Made by a program: the position numbers and the translations under genes
The notes under the pieces: model-generated
What the model saw: only the letters and a program-made list of their open reading frames with translations
Databases searched by the model: none
Told to the model about the DNA's origin: nothing
Assembly: GCF_001999965.1 (NCBI RefSeq)
Contig: NZ_CP019646.1
Location: forward strand, 2,790,001-2,854,000
Length of the DNA: 64,000 bases
DNA from: Limihaloglobus sulfuriphilus
GTDB lineage: Bacteria; Planctomycetota; Phycisphaerae; Sedimentisphaerales; Sedimentisphaeraceae
Direction: 5' to 3'
Part shown: piece after piece, positions 7,607-16,843 of the stretch
Numbering within the stretch: the first letter of the stretch is position 1
Layout of the letters: each line of letters opens with the position of its first letter

Positions 7607-8257
7607 ATGGTTAATGTAATAATAAAAGAACTGGGAAATCATGCTCCCTTCACATTTTTTGGAGCTTTTACCGGTATTATAATTATACTTTTTTCCCAGA
7701 AACTGCCCCACAATATTTCATACAACATATTTTATACACTTCACCCCATCCATGTTGTTCTGAGCGCACTCGTCACCGCATCAATGTATGAGCTTCATAC
7801 CTGCAAACACATAAGCGGTCAATGCTTTAGAGGCAAATGCAATCTGTGGGTTCTATTAATTATCGGTTACGTCGGTTCGGTTGGCATTGCTACCATCAGC
7901 GATTCATTAATACCCTACATCGGAGAAGTTTTACTGAATTTGCCTAATAGAGAGATTCATATAGGATTTATTGAAAAATGGTGGCTGGTAAATCCATTAG
8001 CGTTGCTGGGAACAGCCTTAGCTTGTTTTAGGCCGAGGACAAAATTCCCGCATGCCGGACATGTCCTGTTAAGTACGTGGGCATCACTATTTCATATCAT
8101 AATGGCCATAGAAGGATCTCTGAATTGGTATTTATATGTGGGTATTTTCCTGTTTCTTTTTTTGGCGGTGTGGACACCTTGCTGTCTAAGCGACATTGTT
8201 TTCCCGCTTTTGTTCGTTAAAGAGGATAATTTTTTTGATTCGCAGGCTGATAAATGA
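7607..8257 (+). CDS. Uncharacterised integral membrane protein
   Basis: Protein of 216 aa with about six hydrophobic segments. A Cys/His-rich loop (HTCKHISGQCFRGKC, about residues 63-77) follows a histidine in a membrane segment (TLHPIHVVLSAL). A second Cys pair (TPCCLSD) is near the C-terminus. ATG 7607 is chosen because GAGGT lies 6 bases upstream; the frame is open back to 7523 without a good ribosome-binding site. I do not recognise the family. The cysteines and position beside metal-cofactor genes and a ZIP transporter would fit metal handling, but this is a guess. Confidence 0.7.
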   Translation: MVNVIIKELGNHAPFTFFGAFTGIIIILFSQKLPHNISYNIFYTLHPIHVVLSALVTASMYELHTCKHISGQCFRGKCNLWVLLIIGYVGSVGIATISDSLIPYIGEVLLNLPNREIHIGFIEKWWLVNPLALLGTALACFRPRTKFPHAGHVLLSTWASLFHIIMAIEGSLNWYLYVGIFLFLFLAVWTPCCLSDIVFPLLFVKEDNFFDSQADK

Positions 8258-8312
8258 CCATAAACGAAATGTATTCCTGGAATTGTAATTTCAGATACAG
8301 GAGTGATTTAAA

Positions 8313-8774
8313 ATGAAGATTGGATTTGGCAATGATCACCGGGGATTTGAAACCAGAAAATCAATAATAGGTTTTATCAAACAACTGGGTCATCAATGCA
8401 TTGATTTTGGATCCGACAGCAGGAATCCTGTGGACTACACGGATATAGCGTACGCAGTGTCAACATCTGTAGCAAAAAAAGAGATTGACATGGCTGTATT
8501 GGTCTGCTCCACCGGGATGGGTATGTGTATAGCCGCCAATAAAGTAAAAGGAATAAGAGCAACTTTTTGTATGGACCAGATGAGTGCCGAGATCTCAAGA
8601 CATCACAACCATTCAAATGTCTTATGTCTTTCAGCGGATTTAGAGGATGAGAATCTTATGCACAAAATAATAGAAACCTGGCTGAAGACCAAAACAGGCG
8701 GCGGCAGGCATAAAAGGAGAGTGGACAAAATAAGAGAAATTGAAGAATGTCACGATCCTCGAGAGTTAAAATGA
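8313..8774 (+). CDS. rpiB: RpiB/LacA/LacB-family sugar-phosphate isomerase
   Basis: Protein of 153 aa, close to the usual 145-155 aa of ribose-5-phosphate isomerase B, which interconverts ribose 5-phosphate and ribulose 5-phosphate. NDHRGFE near the N-terminus, VDYTDIAYAV, the active-site loop VLVCSTGMGMCIAANK and the substrate-binding HNHSNVLCLSAD are all present. AGGAG precedes the ATG. LacA/LacB and other RpiB-like isomerases share these motifs, so substrate is not certain. There is no clear functional link with the flanking transporter or metal genes. Confidence 0.87.
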   Translation: MKIGFGNDHRGFETRKSIIGFIKQLGHQCIDFGSDSRNPVDYTDIAYAVSTSVAKKEIDMAVLVCSTGMGMCIAANKVKGIRATFCMDQMSAEISRHHNHSNVLCLSADLEDENLMHKIIETWLKTKTGGGRHKRRVDKIREIEECHDPRELK

Positions 8775-8822
8775 CTAAAATTAAACAGCGTATCGTTTAT
8801 TTTCAACCATAATCACTGACTT

Positions 8823-9641
8823 ATGCATATGTTAACTTATTTACAACAATTTAATCCTGTCTTTCAAGCTCTTGTTGGCGGTTGTTTTACCTGGGGTGTG
8901 ACCGCCCTTGGCGCAGCGGCGGTCTTTTGCACATTAAAAGTTAATAAAAAACTTATGGATTTTATGCTTGGTTTCGCAGCTGGTGTTATGATCGCGGCCA
9001 GTTTCTGGTCACTGCTTGCACCTGCCATCGAAATGTCTAAAGAACTGCCAATTCCATCGTGGGTACCTGCTGCTGTGGGATTTTTCCTTGGCGGACTGGT
9101 GCTTAGGTTAATAGATATGGTACTGCCTCATCTGCATGGAGGTCTTTCTGCAGGGCAAGCGGAGGGAATTAAAACTTCCTGGCAGCGTACTACGCTCTTA
9201 GTTCTTGCTATTACTTTACATAACATACCAGAAGGATTAGCTGTAGGAGTGGCGTTTGGAGCAGCATCTGCAGGATTGCCGTCGGCAACTCTGATCGCGG
9301 CTGTTGCACTTACCATTGGTATCGGCCTTCAAAATTTTCCTGAAGGATTGGCAGTTTCTATGGCACTTAGACGCGAAGGGATATCTCGATTCAGGGCTTT
9401 TTGGTATGGGCAGTTGTCCGGACTGGTGGAACCAATTGCGGCAGTTGCCGGGGTTTTAGCTGTTGTAACCATAAAATCGATTCTTCCGTATTCCCTTGCT
9501 TTTGCCGCGGGCGCGATGATATTTGTTGTTATAGAAGATGTTGTCCCTGAATCGCAAAGGCATGGAAATATCGATCTGGCCACCGGTGGTGCTATGATAG
9601 GATTTATTGTTATGATGATACTCGATGTGGCCTTGGGTTAA
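8823..9641 (+). CDS. ZIP-family divalent metal transporter
   Basis: Protein of 272 aa with about eight membrane segments. The two paired metal-site helices carry [11 protein letters not shown] (about residue 137) and [11 protein letters not shown] (about residue 169), the ZIP signature. A short histidine segment (LPHLHGG) lies in the cytoplasmic loop. ZIP proteins move Zn, Fe or Mn into the cytoplasm. Start codons at 8823 and 8829 are both possible and neither has a clear ribosome-binding site. Its place next to Fe-S/metal-cofactor genes makes iron or another cofactor metal a reasonable guess. Confidence 0.88.
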   Translation: MHMLTYLQQFNPVFQALVGGCFTWGVTALGAAAVFCTLKVNKKLMDFMLGFAAGVMIAASFWSLLAPAIEMSKELPIPSWVPAAVGFFLGGLVLRLIDMVLPHLHGGLSAGQAEGIKTSWQRTTLLVLAITLHNIPEGLAVGVAFGAASAGLPSATLIAAVALTIGIGLQNFPEGLAVSMALRREGISRFRAFWYGQLSGLVEPIAAVAGVLAVVTIKSILPYSLAFAAGAMIFVVIEDVVPESQRHGNIDLATGGAMIGFIVMMILDVALG

Positions 9642-9688
9642 GAAACACTTAAGAAAAAATAATAAAAACTATAAAAAGGAGCTTTATC

Positions 9689-11551
9689 ATGTCAGAACAA
9701 CAACTTCGTGTTATATTTCAACCTTCCGGACGAAATGTTTTTGTATTGCCTGGAACCAAGATAGTAGAGGCCGCGGGCCGGGCAGGTATAAACATAAATA
9801 TGCCTTGCGGCGGCCAGGGAACCTGCGGAAAATGCCGAATTCAAATCACATCAGAGGAGAAAACAATCCCTTGTCAAATTGAAGAAGATATATTCAGCCG
9901 GGAAGAATTGAAGATGGGCTGGAGACTGGCCTGCCAGACATCCGTCCAGAATAATATGACGGTATATATACCTGATGAATCGCTGATTATTGCAAGCCAG
10001 AAGATTCTTACAAAGGGACGCGGGATAGAGAAAATTCAAACCAGACCGGCGATAAGCAAGAAATATGTCGAGCTTACTGAACCAACAAGAGAAGATAATA
10101 AACCAGACGTTGAGCGGCTAAGCAGGCAAATAGGCGAACATAAACTGGGATTGGAACAATTAAGAAAACTGCCAAAGTTTCTGCGTGAAAATGAATTCAA
10201 AGCTACAGCAGTTTTAGCTGACCATATGCTTATTGGTCTGGAACAGGGCAATACCGCAAATCAATGCTACGGTGCCGCATTCGATATTGGCACCAGCACA
10301 ATTGTAGGTTCTTTGATGGATCTCTGCAATGGTTCAGAAATAGCTGTTACTTCCGGAATTAACCCTCAGGTATCGTATGGTGATGATATCTTATCAAGAA
10401 TCGAACATGCCTCTTCCTGCGATGACTGCCTTGATCAGTTACGCATACAGGTTATTACCACCATCAATAAAATGATTGAGAGTATGTGCCAGGGAAAAAG
10501 TATTCACCGGGAACAGGTATATGAACTGGTTATCGCCGGCAATACTACAATGGAACATCTGCTTTGCGGCATTGACCCTTCAAGCCTTGGAAAAGTGCCT
10601 TTTGTCCCGGTACATTCAAAGGGCATGATGTTTTCTGCCAGTGAGCTTGGCATATCAATTAACCACCGGGGATTGGCTTATCTTTTCCCTATAATCGGTG
10701 GTTTTGTTGGAGGCGATATCACGGCAGGAATTCTTGTAACAGAGCTGGCTTGTGAAAAACCCCCTTATTTACTGGTTGATGTTGGCACTAACGGCGAAAT
10801 AGCAATCGTTAAAGATGAAAAAATCTGGGCTGCATCCACTGCGGCTGGACCTGCCTTCGAAGGTGCCAGAATAAGCTGCGGTATGAGAGCTACCCATGGA
10901 GCAATAGAGAAAGTCATTTTTGGCGATGACCTCCACTGCAGCACCATCGGCAATGCAACTCCGGTAGGTATTTGCGGCAGTGGTTTGATTGATTTAGCAG
11001 CCGAACTGTTGAAAAACGGCCTTCTTTCTACGCACGGGCAATTATTGCCTGAGGATCAAGTCCCTGCTCGACTCTCCGATGCTATTAAGAGAAGAATTAG
11101 AAAGAGCGAAAACGGCCAGATTTCATTTCTTGTTTATGAGCAAAACAATGGCCGCAAAGATCTCAAAGTTGTTCTCAGCCAGAAGGATATCAGAGAGCTT
11201 CAGCTCGCTGTCGGAGCCATCCGGGCAGGTATAGAGATAATGCTGCGAAAGACTGATACTAAAGTAGAAGACTTGGAAAACATATTTATTGCCGGCGGTT
11301 TTGGCTCATTTATAAGAAGAGCCAACGCCCAAAGAATCGGTCTTATACCAAGAGATGTATCACATAATAAAATCAGCTTTATCGGCAACAGCTCTCTGGA
11401 AGGCGCTCAGTTAGCTCTATTATCCACCAATGCCCGTCACAGAGCAGAGGAAATAGCAAAAGCGGTAAATCATATTCAACTTTCGCTCGACATGGACTTT
11501 CAGGCTGAATTTGCAAACGCTATGATTTTCCCTGAATATCAAAATAATTAA
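9689..11551 (+). CDS. RACo-type reductive activator of corrinoid proteins (2Fe-2S + ASKHA domains)
   Basis: Protein of 620 aa. An N-terminal 2Fe-2S ferredoxin has cysteines 40, 46, 49 and 82 (CGGQGTCGKC ... LACQ). A linker and middle domain follow, then the DUF4445/ASKHA ATPase domain (DIGTSTIVGSLMD near 207; LVDVGTNGEIAIV; AGGFGSFIRRANA). This is the architecture of RACo, which uses ATP to reduce cob(II)alamin back to active cob(I)alamin in corrinoid-dependent methyl transfer. AGGAG precedes the ATG. No corrinoid protein is encoded nearby, so its partner must lie elsewhere; the UroD-family protein at 40802 is the only possible methyltransferase relative in the window. Confidence 0.9.
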   Translation: MSEQQLRVIFQPSGRNVFVLPGTKIVEAAGRAGININMPCGGQGTCGKCRIQITSEEKTIPCQIEEDIFSREELKMGWRLACQTSVQNNMTVYIPDESLIIASQKILTKGRGIEKIQTRPAISKKYVELTEPTREDNKPDVERLSRQIGEHKLGLEQLRKLPKFLRENEFKATAVLADHMLIGLEQGNTANQCYGAAFDIGTSTIVGSLMDLCNGSEIAVTSGINPQVSYGDDILSRIEHASSCDDCLDQLRIQVITTINKMIESMCQGKSIHREQVYELVIAGNTTMEHLLCGIDPSSLGKVPFVPVHSKGMMFSASELGISINHRGLAYLFPIIGGFVGGDITAGILVTELACEKPPYLLVDVGTNGEIAIVKDEKIWAASTAAGPAFEGARISCGMRATHGAIEKVIFGDDLHCSTIGNATPVGICGSGLIDLAAELLKNGLLSTHGQLLPEDQVPARLSDAIKRRIRKSENGQISFLVYEQNNGRKDLKVVLSQKDIRELQLAVGAIRAGIEIMLRKTDTKVEDLENIFIAGGFGSFIRRANAQRIGLIPRDVSHNKISFIGNSSLEGAQLALLSTNARHRAEEIAKAVNHIQLSLDMDFQAEFANAMIFPEYQNN

Positions 11552-11610
11552 TCGAATAACAGCAGCGTAATGCAAGTCACTTAAACCAAAATAAGATCGC
11601 AAGTAAAGGC

Positions 11611-11638
11611 TTGCTGATTCTTTAAGAAATGTTATAAT
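11611..11638 (+). promoter_or_regulatory. Sigma-70-type promoter for the MFS gene
   Basis: TTGCTG (11611-11616), a 16-base spacer and TATAAT (11633-11638) lie 58 bases before the MFS start codon. A GCAAG/CTTGC inverted repeat overlaps the -35 side. Confidence 0.55.
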
Positions 11639-11695
11639 CTTATTTGGTTTGTCTTTTGTGAAATTTAATTTTAAACGGATCCAAAACCAGTTTTA

Positions 11696-13000
11696 ATGAG
11701 CATGGTTTCAACACAGGGTATTACAGAATCAAAAGCCCATGAGCATCAGCAAAGAAATATGCTGGCTGGTATCATTCATGGAACGTTTTTCAATATGGCG
11801 CAGGCTTTTGCAGAACCTTTTGCTTTACTGCCGATTTTTCTCTCTGGTTTTACATCATCAAAGCTGGCTATTGGTTTGATAGTTGGAGTGATGCAGGCAG
11901 CTGCTGTACTGCCGCAACTGCCTATTTCCCGCTTTTTGCGACGTCGGCCGCATACTGCAAAACCGCTAATGCTTATTGGTATTTGGACACGATGCGGCGT
12001 ATGGGGACTATTAGGTTTTTTAGCTGTTACAAGTTCACAAAAAAGTGTTTCTCTTCTTTGGGCGACCATAATTCTTATAAGCACATACTCTTTTGCCGGT
12101 GGAATTGCAAATCTTCCTTTCAACAGAATAATCAGTGAAACGATAATGCCAAATAAAAGGAGCAGCTTTTTTGGATGGAGGCTGTTTTTCGGCGGCTTTA
12201 TGGCAATGGCAGCCGGTTTTGTGGTAAAATACGTGCTTGGCAGTAACAAGATGCTTTGGCCTAAAAATTTTGGCGTTCTGTTTCTGCTTTCCTTTGTAAC
12301 GTTGATTATTGCTTATACTGCCATGTCCCTGCTGAGGTTTCCAAATGAGCCGGCTGGTGAATCTAAAATCATAGGCCCCTCGCTCTGGCAGGAATGCTTG
12401 CACGTTTTCAATATTTATCCTGTGATGAAAAAACTGGTGTTAATCGAGCTTTTGACTTACAACATGGCTCTTGTTATGCCTTTTTTGACACTTTTCGCGA
12501 CTCAAGATCGAAATATTCCGTTGAAATACGTAGGAATTTTCATAATCTGTATAAAACTTGGTGCGATGCTCAGTAACCTTTTATGGATGCCTATTGGAAA
12601 TAAAGTTGGTACAAGAATACTTATACACATCGGTATATCAATGGCTATCGTTTCTCTGCTGCTGATGATATTCGCAAATAGTGTCTTTATGTTTTCACTG
12701 GCCTTTGTCATTACAGGTCTGGCCTCAAGCGCACTTATGGTCGGCTACAATGGCTACATATTGGAAATAGGACCAGAAGAAACCAGAGTTTTGCTGGTGG
12801 CAATTAAGAGTACTATGCTTCTGCCGCTTTACTTTATGCCTATGCTCGGCGGATTTATTGCCGACAAATTGGGGTATCAATGCTTGTTATTATTGGGATT
12901 GCTAATCTTTTCTATGGCTTTATTTCTGGCACTAAACCTGTGTGAACCCCGCAAAGGCGACAAAGCATGTGGCCCCTGCCTGGGAAATGAATTAACCTGA
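11696..13000 (+). CDS. MFS transporter
   Basis: Protein of 434 aa with about 12 membrane segments and no signal peptide. SRFLRRRPHTAKP between segments 2 and 3 is a basic MFS-type loop, and a positively charged central loop (RFPNEPAGESK) divides two halves. The C-terminus ends in a cytoplasmic Cys-containing tail. ATG 11696 and 11702 are both possible. Substrate cannot be inferred. It has its own promoter and is followed by about 350 bases without a firm gene, so it is probably monocistronic. Confidence 0.83.
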   Translation: MSMVSTQGITESKAHEHQQRNMLAGIIHGTFFNMAQAFAEPFALLPIFLSGFTSSKLAIGLIVGVMQAAAVLPQLPISRFLRRRPHTAKPLMLIGIWTRCGVWGLLGFLAVTSSQKSVSLLWATIILISTYSFAGGIANLPFNRIISETIMPNKRSSFFGWRLFFGGFMAMAAGFVVKYVLGSNKMLWPKNFGVLFLLSFVTLIIAYTAMSLLRFPNEPAGESKIIGPSLWQECLHVFNIYPVMKKLVLIELLTYNMALVMPFLTLFATQDRNIPLKYVGIFIICIKLGAMLSNLLWMPIGNKVGTRILIHIGISMAIVSLLLMIFANSVFMFSLAFVITGLASSALMVGYNGYILEIGPEETRVLLVAIKSTMLLPLYFMPMLGGFIADKLGYQCLLLLGLLIFSMALFLALNLCEPRKGDKACGPCLGNELT

Positions 13001-13350
13001 ATTCCTCATTTGAGCGGCGAAATTGGTTTGACTTTGCTCATATTTTACCGTCATCGCGGCAATGTAACAATCGAGCCAAGTGAGAAGATGTTGTACTTGT
13101 CAACCACTCATGAGACCGCTGAAAGACTCCAGATTTAGCCCTATTTGCTCTTTCAAAAGTGTATAGAATTTCTGGTTTGGCGAAATTTGCCGGACAGGTG
13201 TAAGCCAATCGGGACAAAATCGGAACGTAAAATCGCTCATTTTCTGTGTAAGAACTTCAAACTCGTTTACTTTGTTCATAAGTGGTTATTATTCAATAAC
13301 CGGCAAGGCCGCGGAGTCTGAGCTTATCAGGAAAATCAACTTTTAACCGC
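13001..13350. other. Intergenic region between convergent MFS and fab operons
   Basis: About 350 bases separate the convergent MFS and fabF genes. Apart from a possible short minus-strand gene remnant at 13100-13279, I see no RNA gene, clear terminator or repeat. A GGTTATTATTCAATAACC palindrome (13284-13301) could be a hairpin. Confidence 0.4.
13100..13279 (-). CDS. Possible short gene or gene remnant, 59 aa
   Basis: A minus-strand frame encodes 59 aa beginning MNKVNEFEVLTQKMSDFTFR and ending in TGA at 13100. The composition is protein-like and reads as the N-terminus of a longer, ordinary protein cut short. There is no clear ribosome-binding site. I do not recognise a family. A truncated remnant left by a past insertion or deletion is the best explanation. 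Confidence 0.35.
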   Translation of the reverse strand: MNKVNEFEVLTQKMSDFTFRFCPDWLTPVRQISPNQKFYTLLKEQIGLNLESFSGLMSG

Positions 13351-14595
13351 TTATACTCTGCCGATGATGAGGGTTGCGTTGTGCCCGCCGAAACCGAGTG
13401 AGTTGCTCGCGGCGATATTGATATGCTGCTGTCTTGATTCGCCGATAACATGGTTCATATCGGGGCCGCATTTCTCGTCAACCTCTGTGGTATTAGCCGT
13501 CAGAGGAATTATGCCCTTTTCGATAGTCTTTGCGGTTATGATCATCTCAACCGCCGCACTTGCCCCGAGAAGATGCCCTGTACAGCTTTTTGTCGAGCTT
13601 AGTGCGACCTTTTTGGCATGATCGCCGAATACACTCTGTATCGCCATCGTCTCGGCAATGTCGTTGAGCTCAGTGCTTGTACCGTGGGCATTGATATAAT
13701 CTATCTCGTCAGGGTTGACTTGGGCATCCTGCATTGCCAGTTTCATGCCGCGTGCCGCACCCGAACCGTCCGGCAGCGGCGCGGTTATGTGGTGCGCGTC
13801 GCCTGTCGCGGCATATCCAAGAACCTCGGCATATATTTTCGCGCCGCGTTTTACAGCGTGTTCATATTCTTCAAAAATCAGAACCCCGGCGCCCTCGCTC
13901 AGTACAAATCCGTCACGTTCAACATCAAACGGCCGTGATGCCTTTTCCGGGTCATCATTGCGGGTGCTCAATGACCGCAAGGCACAGAACGAGGCCAGCC
14001 CTACCGGACTGACCGCCGCCTCGGAGCCGCCGGTTACAACGACATCCGCCCTGCCGAATGCTATCTGGTTATAGGATTCGCCCATAGCGTGTGCCGCCGA
14101 GGCGCATGCGCTTATGACGCACATGTTGGGCCCTTTAATTCCAAGCTGTATGGAAACGTTGCCGCTTGCAGCGTTGCCCATAAGTTTAGGCACGCAGAAA
14201 GGAGAAACCTTTCCGGGGCCCTTTTCCAACAGCCTTATATGTTGAGCCTCTATCTCAATAATTCCGCCGATACCGGTACCGATGATTACCCCGCTGCGAA
14301 GAGCCAGCTCTTCGTCAAATTCAATACCGCTGTCTTTTGCCGCGGTAATCGCTGAGGCAACCGCGTATTGACTGAACGGGTCAAGCCGCTTAGCCTCTCT
14401 GTGGTTTATGTAATCATCCGGATTGAATGTTTTGACTTCGCCGCCAAACCTGACAGGATAGTCGGTCGTATCAAATCTTTCGATTGGGGAGACTCCACTC
14501 TTGCCGCTGCAAACATTTTCATAGAGTGTGTCCGCTGTTTCTCCAAGGGCTGTTACACAGCCCATACCGGTTATTACTACTCGACGTTTATTCAT
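13351..14595 (-). CDS. fabF: 3-oxoacyl-[acyl-carrier-protein] synthase II
   Basis: Protein of 414 aa, the normal KAS II length. It condenses malonyl-ACP with acyl-ACP in fatty acid elongation. The catalytic Cys-His-His set is visible: C164 in ISACASAAH, a histidine in NAHGTSTELND and a histidine in SCTGHLLGASAA. The glycine-rich C-terminal LGFGGHNATLI is present. It is the last gene of the rpmF-plsX-fabHDG-acpP-fabF operon and begins 19 bases after acpP. Everything needed for activity appears intact. Confidence 0.97.
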   Translation of the reverse strand: MNKRRVVITGMGCVTALGETADTLYENVCSGKSGVSPIERFDTTDYPVRFGGEVKTFNPDDYINHREAKRLDPFSQYAVASAITAAKDSGIEFDEELALRSGVIIGTGIGGIIEIEAQHIRLLEKGPGKVSPFCVPKLMGNAASGNVSIQLGIKGPNMCVISACASAAHAMGESYNQIAFGRADVVVTGGSEAAVSPVGLASFCALRSLSTRNDDPEKASRPFDVERDGFVLSEGAGVLIFEEYEHAVKRGAKIYAEVLGYAATGDAHHITAPLPDGSGAARGMKLAMQDAQVNPDEIDYINAHGTSTELNDIAETMAIQSVFGDHAKKVALSSTKSCTGHLLGASAAVEMIITAKTIEKGIIPLTANTTEVDEKCGPDMNHVIGESRQQHINIAASNSLGFGGHNATLIIGRV

Positions 14596-14614
14596 AATTA
14601 AAGAGATTCTAATA

Positions 14615-14860
14615 TTACTTTTCGACTACTGTCATTATATAATCAACAGCTGCGCCGACCGTCTGGATCTTCTCAGCTTCTTCATCCGGAATGCTCATAC
14701 CGAATGCGTCTTCGAATTCCATTACCAGCTCTACCGTATCAAGTGAATCTGCATTGAGATCATTGATAAAAGATGTTTCCGGTGTTACTGTTTCCGCGTC
14801 AACGCCCATCTGCTCGCTTACTATCTCGATTACTTTTTCTGTAACTTCATTACGGTCCAC
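14615..14860 (-). CDS. acpP: Acyl carrier protein
   Basis: Acidic protein of 81 aa. The phosphopantetheine attachment serine is S39 in [12 protein letters not shown]. The four-helix ACP pattern is intact and ends in a variable tail (TVVEK). AGGAG is present before the start on the minus strand. It lies between fabG and fabF, the standard position, and carries the growing acyl chain for all enzymes of this operon. Confidence 0.97.
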   Translation of the reverse strand: MDRNEVTEKVIEIVSEQMGVDAETVTPETSFINDLNADSLDTVELVMEFEDAFGMSIPDEEAEKIQTVGAAVDYIMTVVEK

Positions 14861-14978
14861 TTTGACTCTCCTGAAATATTTTAATACTATTCTTTTTTAC
14901 TTTAATTTCTATTAACGTAATTTCAATTTGGGCGGTAATATACCCAACCGCCATTATTTTGCAACAAAAATATATTTT

Positions 14979-15716
14979 TTACATTGCCATTCCGCCGTCC
15001 ACGCACAAAACCTGGCCGGTGATATAGCTGCTGTTATCGTCTGCAAAGAAAGCCACAGCCCGTGCGACATCCTCCGGCTGACCGTATTTACGGGCAGGAA
15101 TTACCGCTTTGGCGGCGTTTTTTACCACGTCGGGCAGGTCTTTGGTCATTTCTGTTTCAATAAAGCCCGGAGCGATGCAGTTTGAAGTAACGTTTTTCTT
15201 TGAAACCTCACGTGCGATACTCTTGCTCATACCGATCAGAGCGGACTTGCTCGCGGCGTAATTGGCTGAGCCGGCCTGGCCCATAACTCCTGCAACAGAG
15301 GCAATATGCACCAGTCTGCCGAATTTATTCCTGACCATAGAACGCAGCGCCGCCTTGGTTGCCATAAACGATGCCTTTAGATTAACGTCGATGACCGAAT
15401 CAAAATCAGCCGCGTCCATCTGCATCATCAGTTTATCGCGTGTGATGCCGGCATTGTTGACCAGAATCCCGATACCCCCGTGTTCGGCGGCAAGTTCCTC
15501 GATCATTGCAACAAGTTTATCGGTTTCGGTGATGTTTATACATTTAGTGATAACATCGTAACCTGCGTCTTTACAGACACTTTCGAGCTCTTTGAGGTTG
15601 TCCTCATTCATATCGAGACCGGCTACCTTACGTCCCTGTTTGAGCAGTTCCAGCACGATCGCCCTGCCGATGCCCCTGGCGGCACCTGTTACTACTGCAA
15701 GTCTTTGTTCTGACAT
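14979..15716 (-). CDS. fabG: 3-oxoacyl-[acyl-carrier-protein] reductase
   Basis: Short-chain dehydrogenase of 245 aa that reduces 3-oxoacyl-ACP with NADPH. The cofactor motif TGAARGIGRAI (about 11-21), NNAG, the catalytic serine (IASVAG), YAASK and the C-terminal CVDGGMAM are all present. The 118-base gap to acpP is longer than other gaps in the operon but contains no opposing gene. Position between fabD and acpP confirms the fatty acid role over other SDR functions. Confidence 0.96.
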   Translation of the reverse strand: MSEQRLAVVTGAARGIGRAIVLELLKQGRKVAGLDMNEDNLKELESVCKDAGYDVITKCINITETDKLVAMIEELAAEHGGIGILVNNAGITRDKLMMQMDAADFDSVIDVNLKASFMATKAALRSMVRNKFGRLVHIASVAGVMGQAGSANYAASKSALIGMSKSIAREVSKKNVTSNCIAPGFIETEMTKDLPDVVKNAAKAVIPARKYGQPEDVARAVAFFADDNSSYITGQVLCVDGGMAM

Positions 15717-15799
15717 AATTTAAATCCTATATTCTAAGTTCTTAACTTTTTATCTGTCGTTTCTTGTTTCAATTTCAAATCTGATATTACAAATCTCAG

Positions 15800-15827
15800 A
15801 TTCTTAATTCTCAATTCGTAATTCTTC
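15800..15827. repeat. Heptanucleotide tandem repeat between fabD and fabG
   Basis: Four consecutive 7-base units of the form ATTCNNA/ATTCTTC (ATTCTTA ATTCTCA ATTCGTA ATTCTTC). The last unit runs into the fabD stop region. The same kind of unit recurs at 63580-63667 and 63786-63825. Confidence 0.6.
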
Positions 15828-16755
15828 AAAGAATCGCGTCAATCGCCGCGGCATTGCTGAGATTGACAACTTTTTTCTTCCGGTCTATTTTTTTCATAAG
15901 TCCGGTCAGAACTCTGCCCGGACCGATTTCATAAAAATTCTCACACCCGTCAGCAAGAAGCCGTTCAACGCATTTCTGGTAAAGAACGGACTGCGTAAGC
16001 TGCCTGCACAAGCCGTCTCTGACGCTTGCTGCGTCTGTATAGTATTCAGCGTTAACATTCGCTATAACCGGCACTTGAGAGTCCTGGGCTATATCGCAGT
16101 CCTTTAATGCTTCTGCAAGTTTATCCGCCGCCGGCTGCATCATAGAGCTGTGAAATGCGCCGGCAACCTTAAGCGTTACCGCTTTGAGGGCCCCGTACTG
16201 CTCGGCAAGCCTTGCCGCCCTTTCACAGGCGCCGGTGCTGCCGGAGAGTACAATCTGGCCGGGGCAGTTAAAATTCGCGGCCGTCAACAGCTCACCCTGG
16301 GCAGCCTCATTGATAACCTGCTCAAGTTTATCCTCATCGAGCTTGAGCACGCTTACCATGCCGCCCTCGGAGGCATCTGCCGCTTCCTGCATCGCTTCGC
16401 CGCGTTTCTGGACGAGCTTTAGCCCGTCTTCAAAAGATATCCGCCCTGCCGCGTAGAGTGCTGTATATTCGCCAAGGCTAAGCCCCGCACATACATCGGG
16501 CTCTACAGTGTCTGCCGCACCGTTTCGTATAACCTCAAGCACTGCCGCGGACATCGTGAATATCGCCGGCTGAGAATATACAGTTGAGTTCAGCTTATCC
16601 TCTGGGCCGTTAAAACAGATATCTGAGACCGAATAGCCCAGTACCTTGTCGGCCTTTTCAAAGACAAACGCCGCCGCGTCGAATTTTTCTGCGACGTCCT
16701 TGCCCATGCCGACTGACTGAGCACCCTGTCCCGGGAATAAAAATGCTGTTTTCAT
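15826..16755 (-). CDS. fabD: Malonyl CoA-acyl carrier protein transacylase
   Basis: Protein of 309 aa that loads malonyl groups onto ACP. LFPGQGAQSVGMGKD starts the fold. The nucleophile S93 lies in GLSLGEYTAL; most FabD proteins have GHSLGE, so a leucine replaces the usual histidine next to the serine. GAFHSSMMQPA carries the catalytic histidine. It sits between fabH and fabG in the operon. The substitution is conservative in position and I expect the enzyme to be active. Confidence 0.95.
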   Translation of the reverse strand: MKTAFLFPGQGAQSVGMGKDVAEKFDAAAFVFEKADKVLGYSVSDICFNGPEDKLNSTVYSQPAIFTMSAAVLEVIRNGAADTVEPDVCAGLSLGEYTALYAAGRISFEDGLKLVQKRGEAMQEAADASEGGMVSVLKLDEDKLEQVINEAAQGELLTAANFNCPGQIVLSGSTGACERAARLAEQYGALKAVTLKVAGAFHSSMMQPAADKLAEALKDCDIAQDSQVPVIANVNAEYYTDAASVRDGLCRQLTQSVLYQKCVERLLADGCENFYEIGPGRVLTGLMKKIDRKKKVVNLSNAAAIDAIL

Positions 16756-16843
16756 AATAATAACAGTTACAATTTAACAATAAATCACAATAAGAACAAG
16801 GGAATAACAAATCAGCTTTTCCCATGCTCCGTATTCTATATTC

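Noticed and set aside
9689-11551. NADH:quinone reductase or other simple 2Fe-2S reductase
   Set aside because: The ferredoxin is followed by a DUF4445/ASKHA ATPase domain and no flavin domain, which fits RACo instead.
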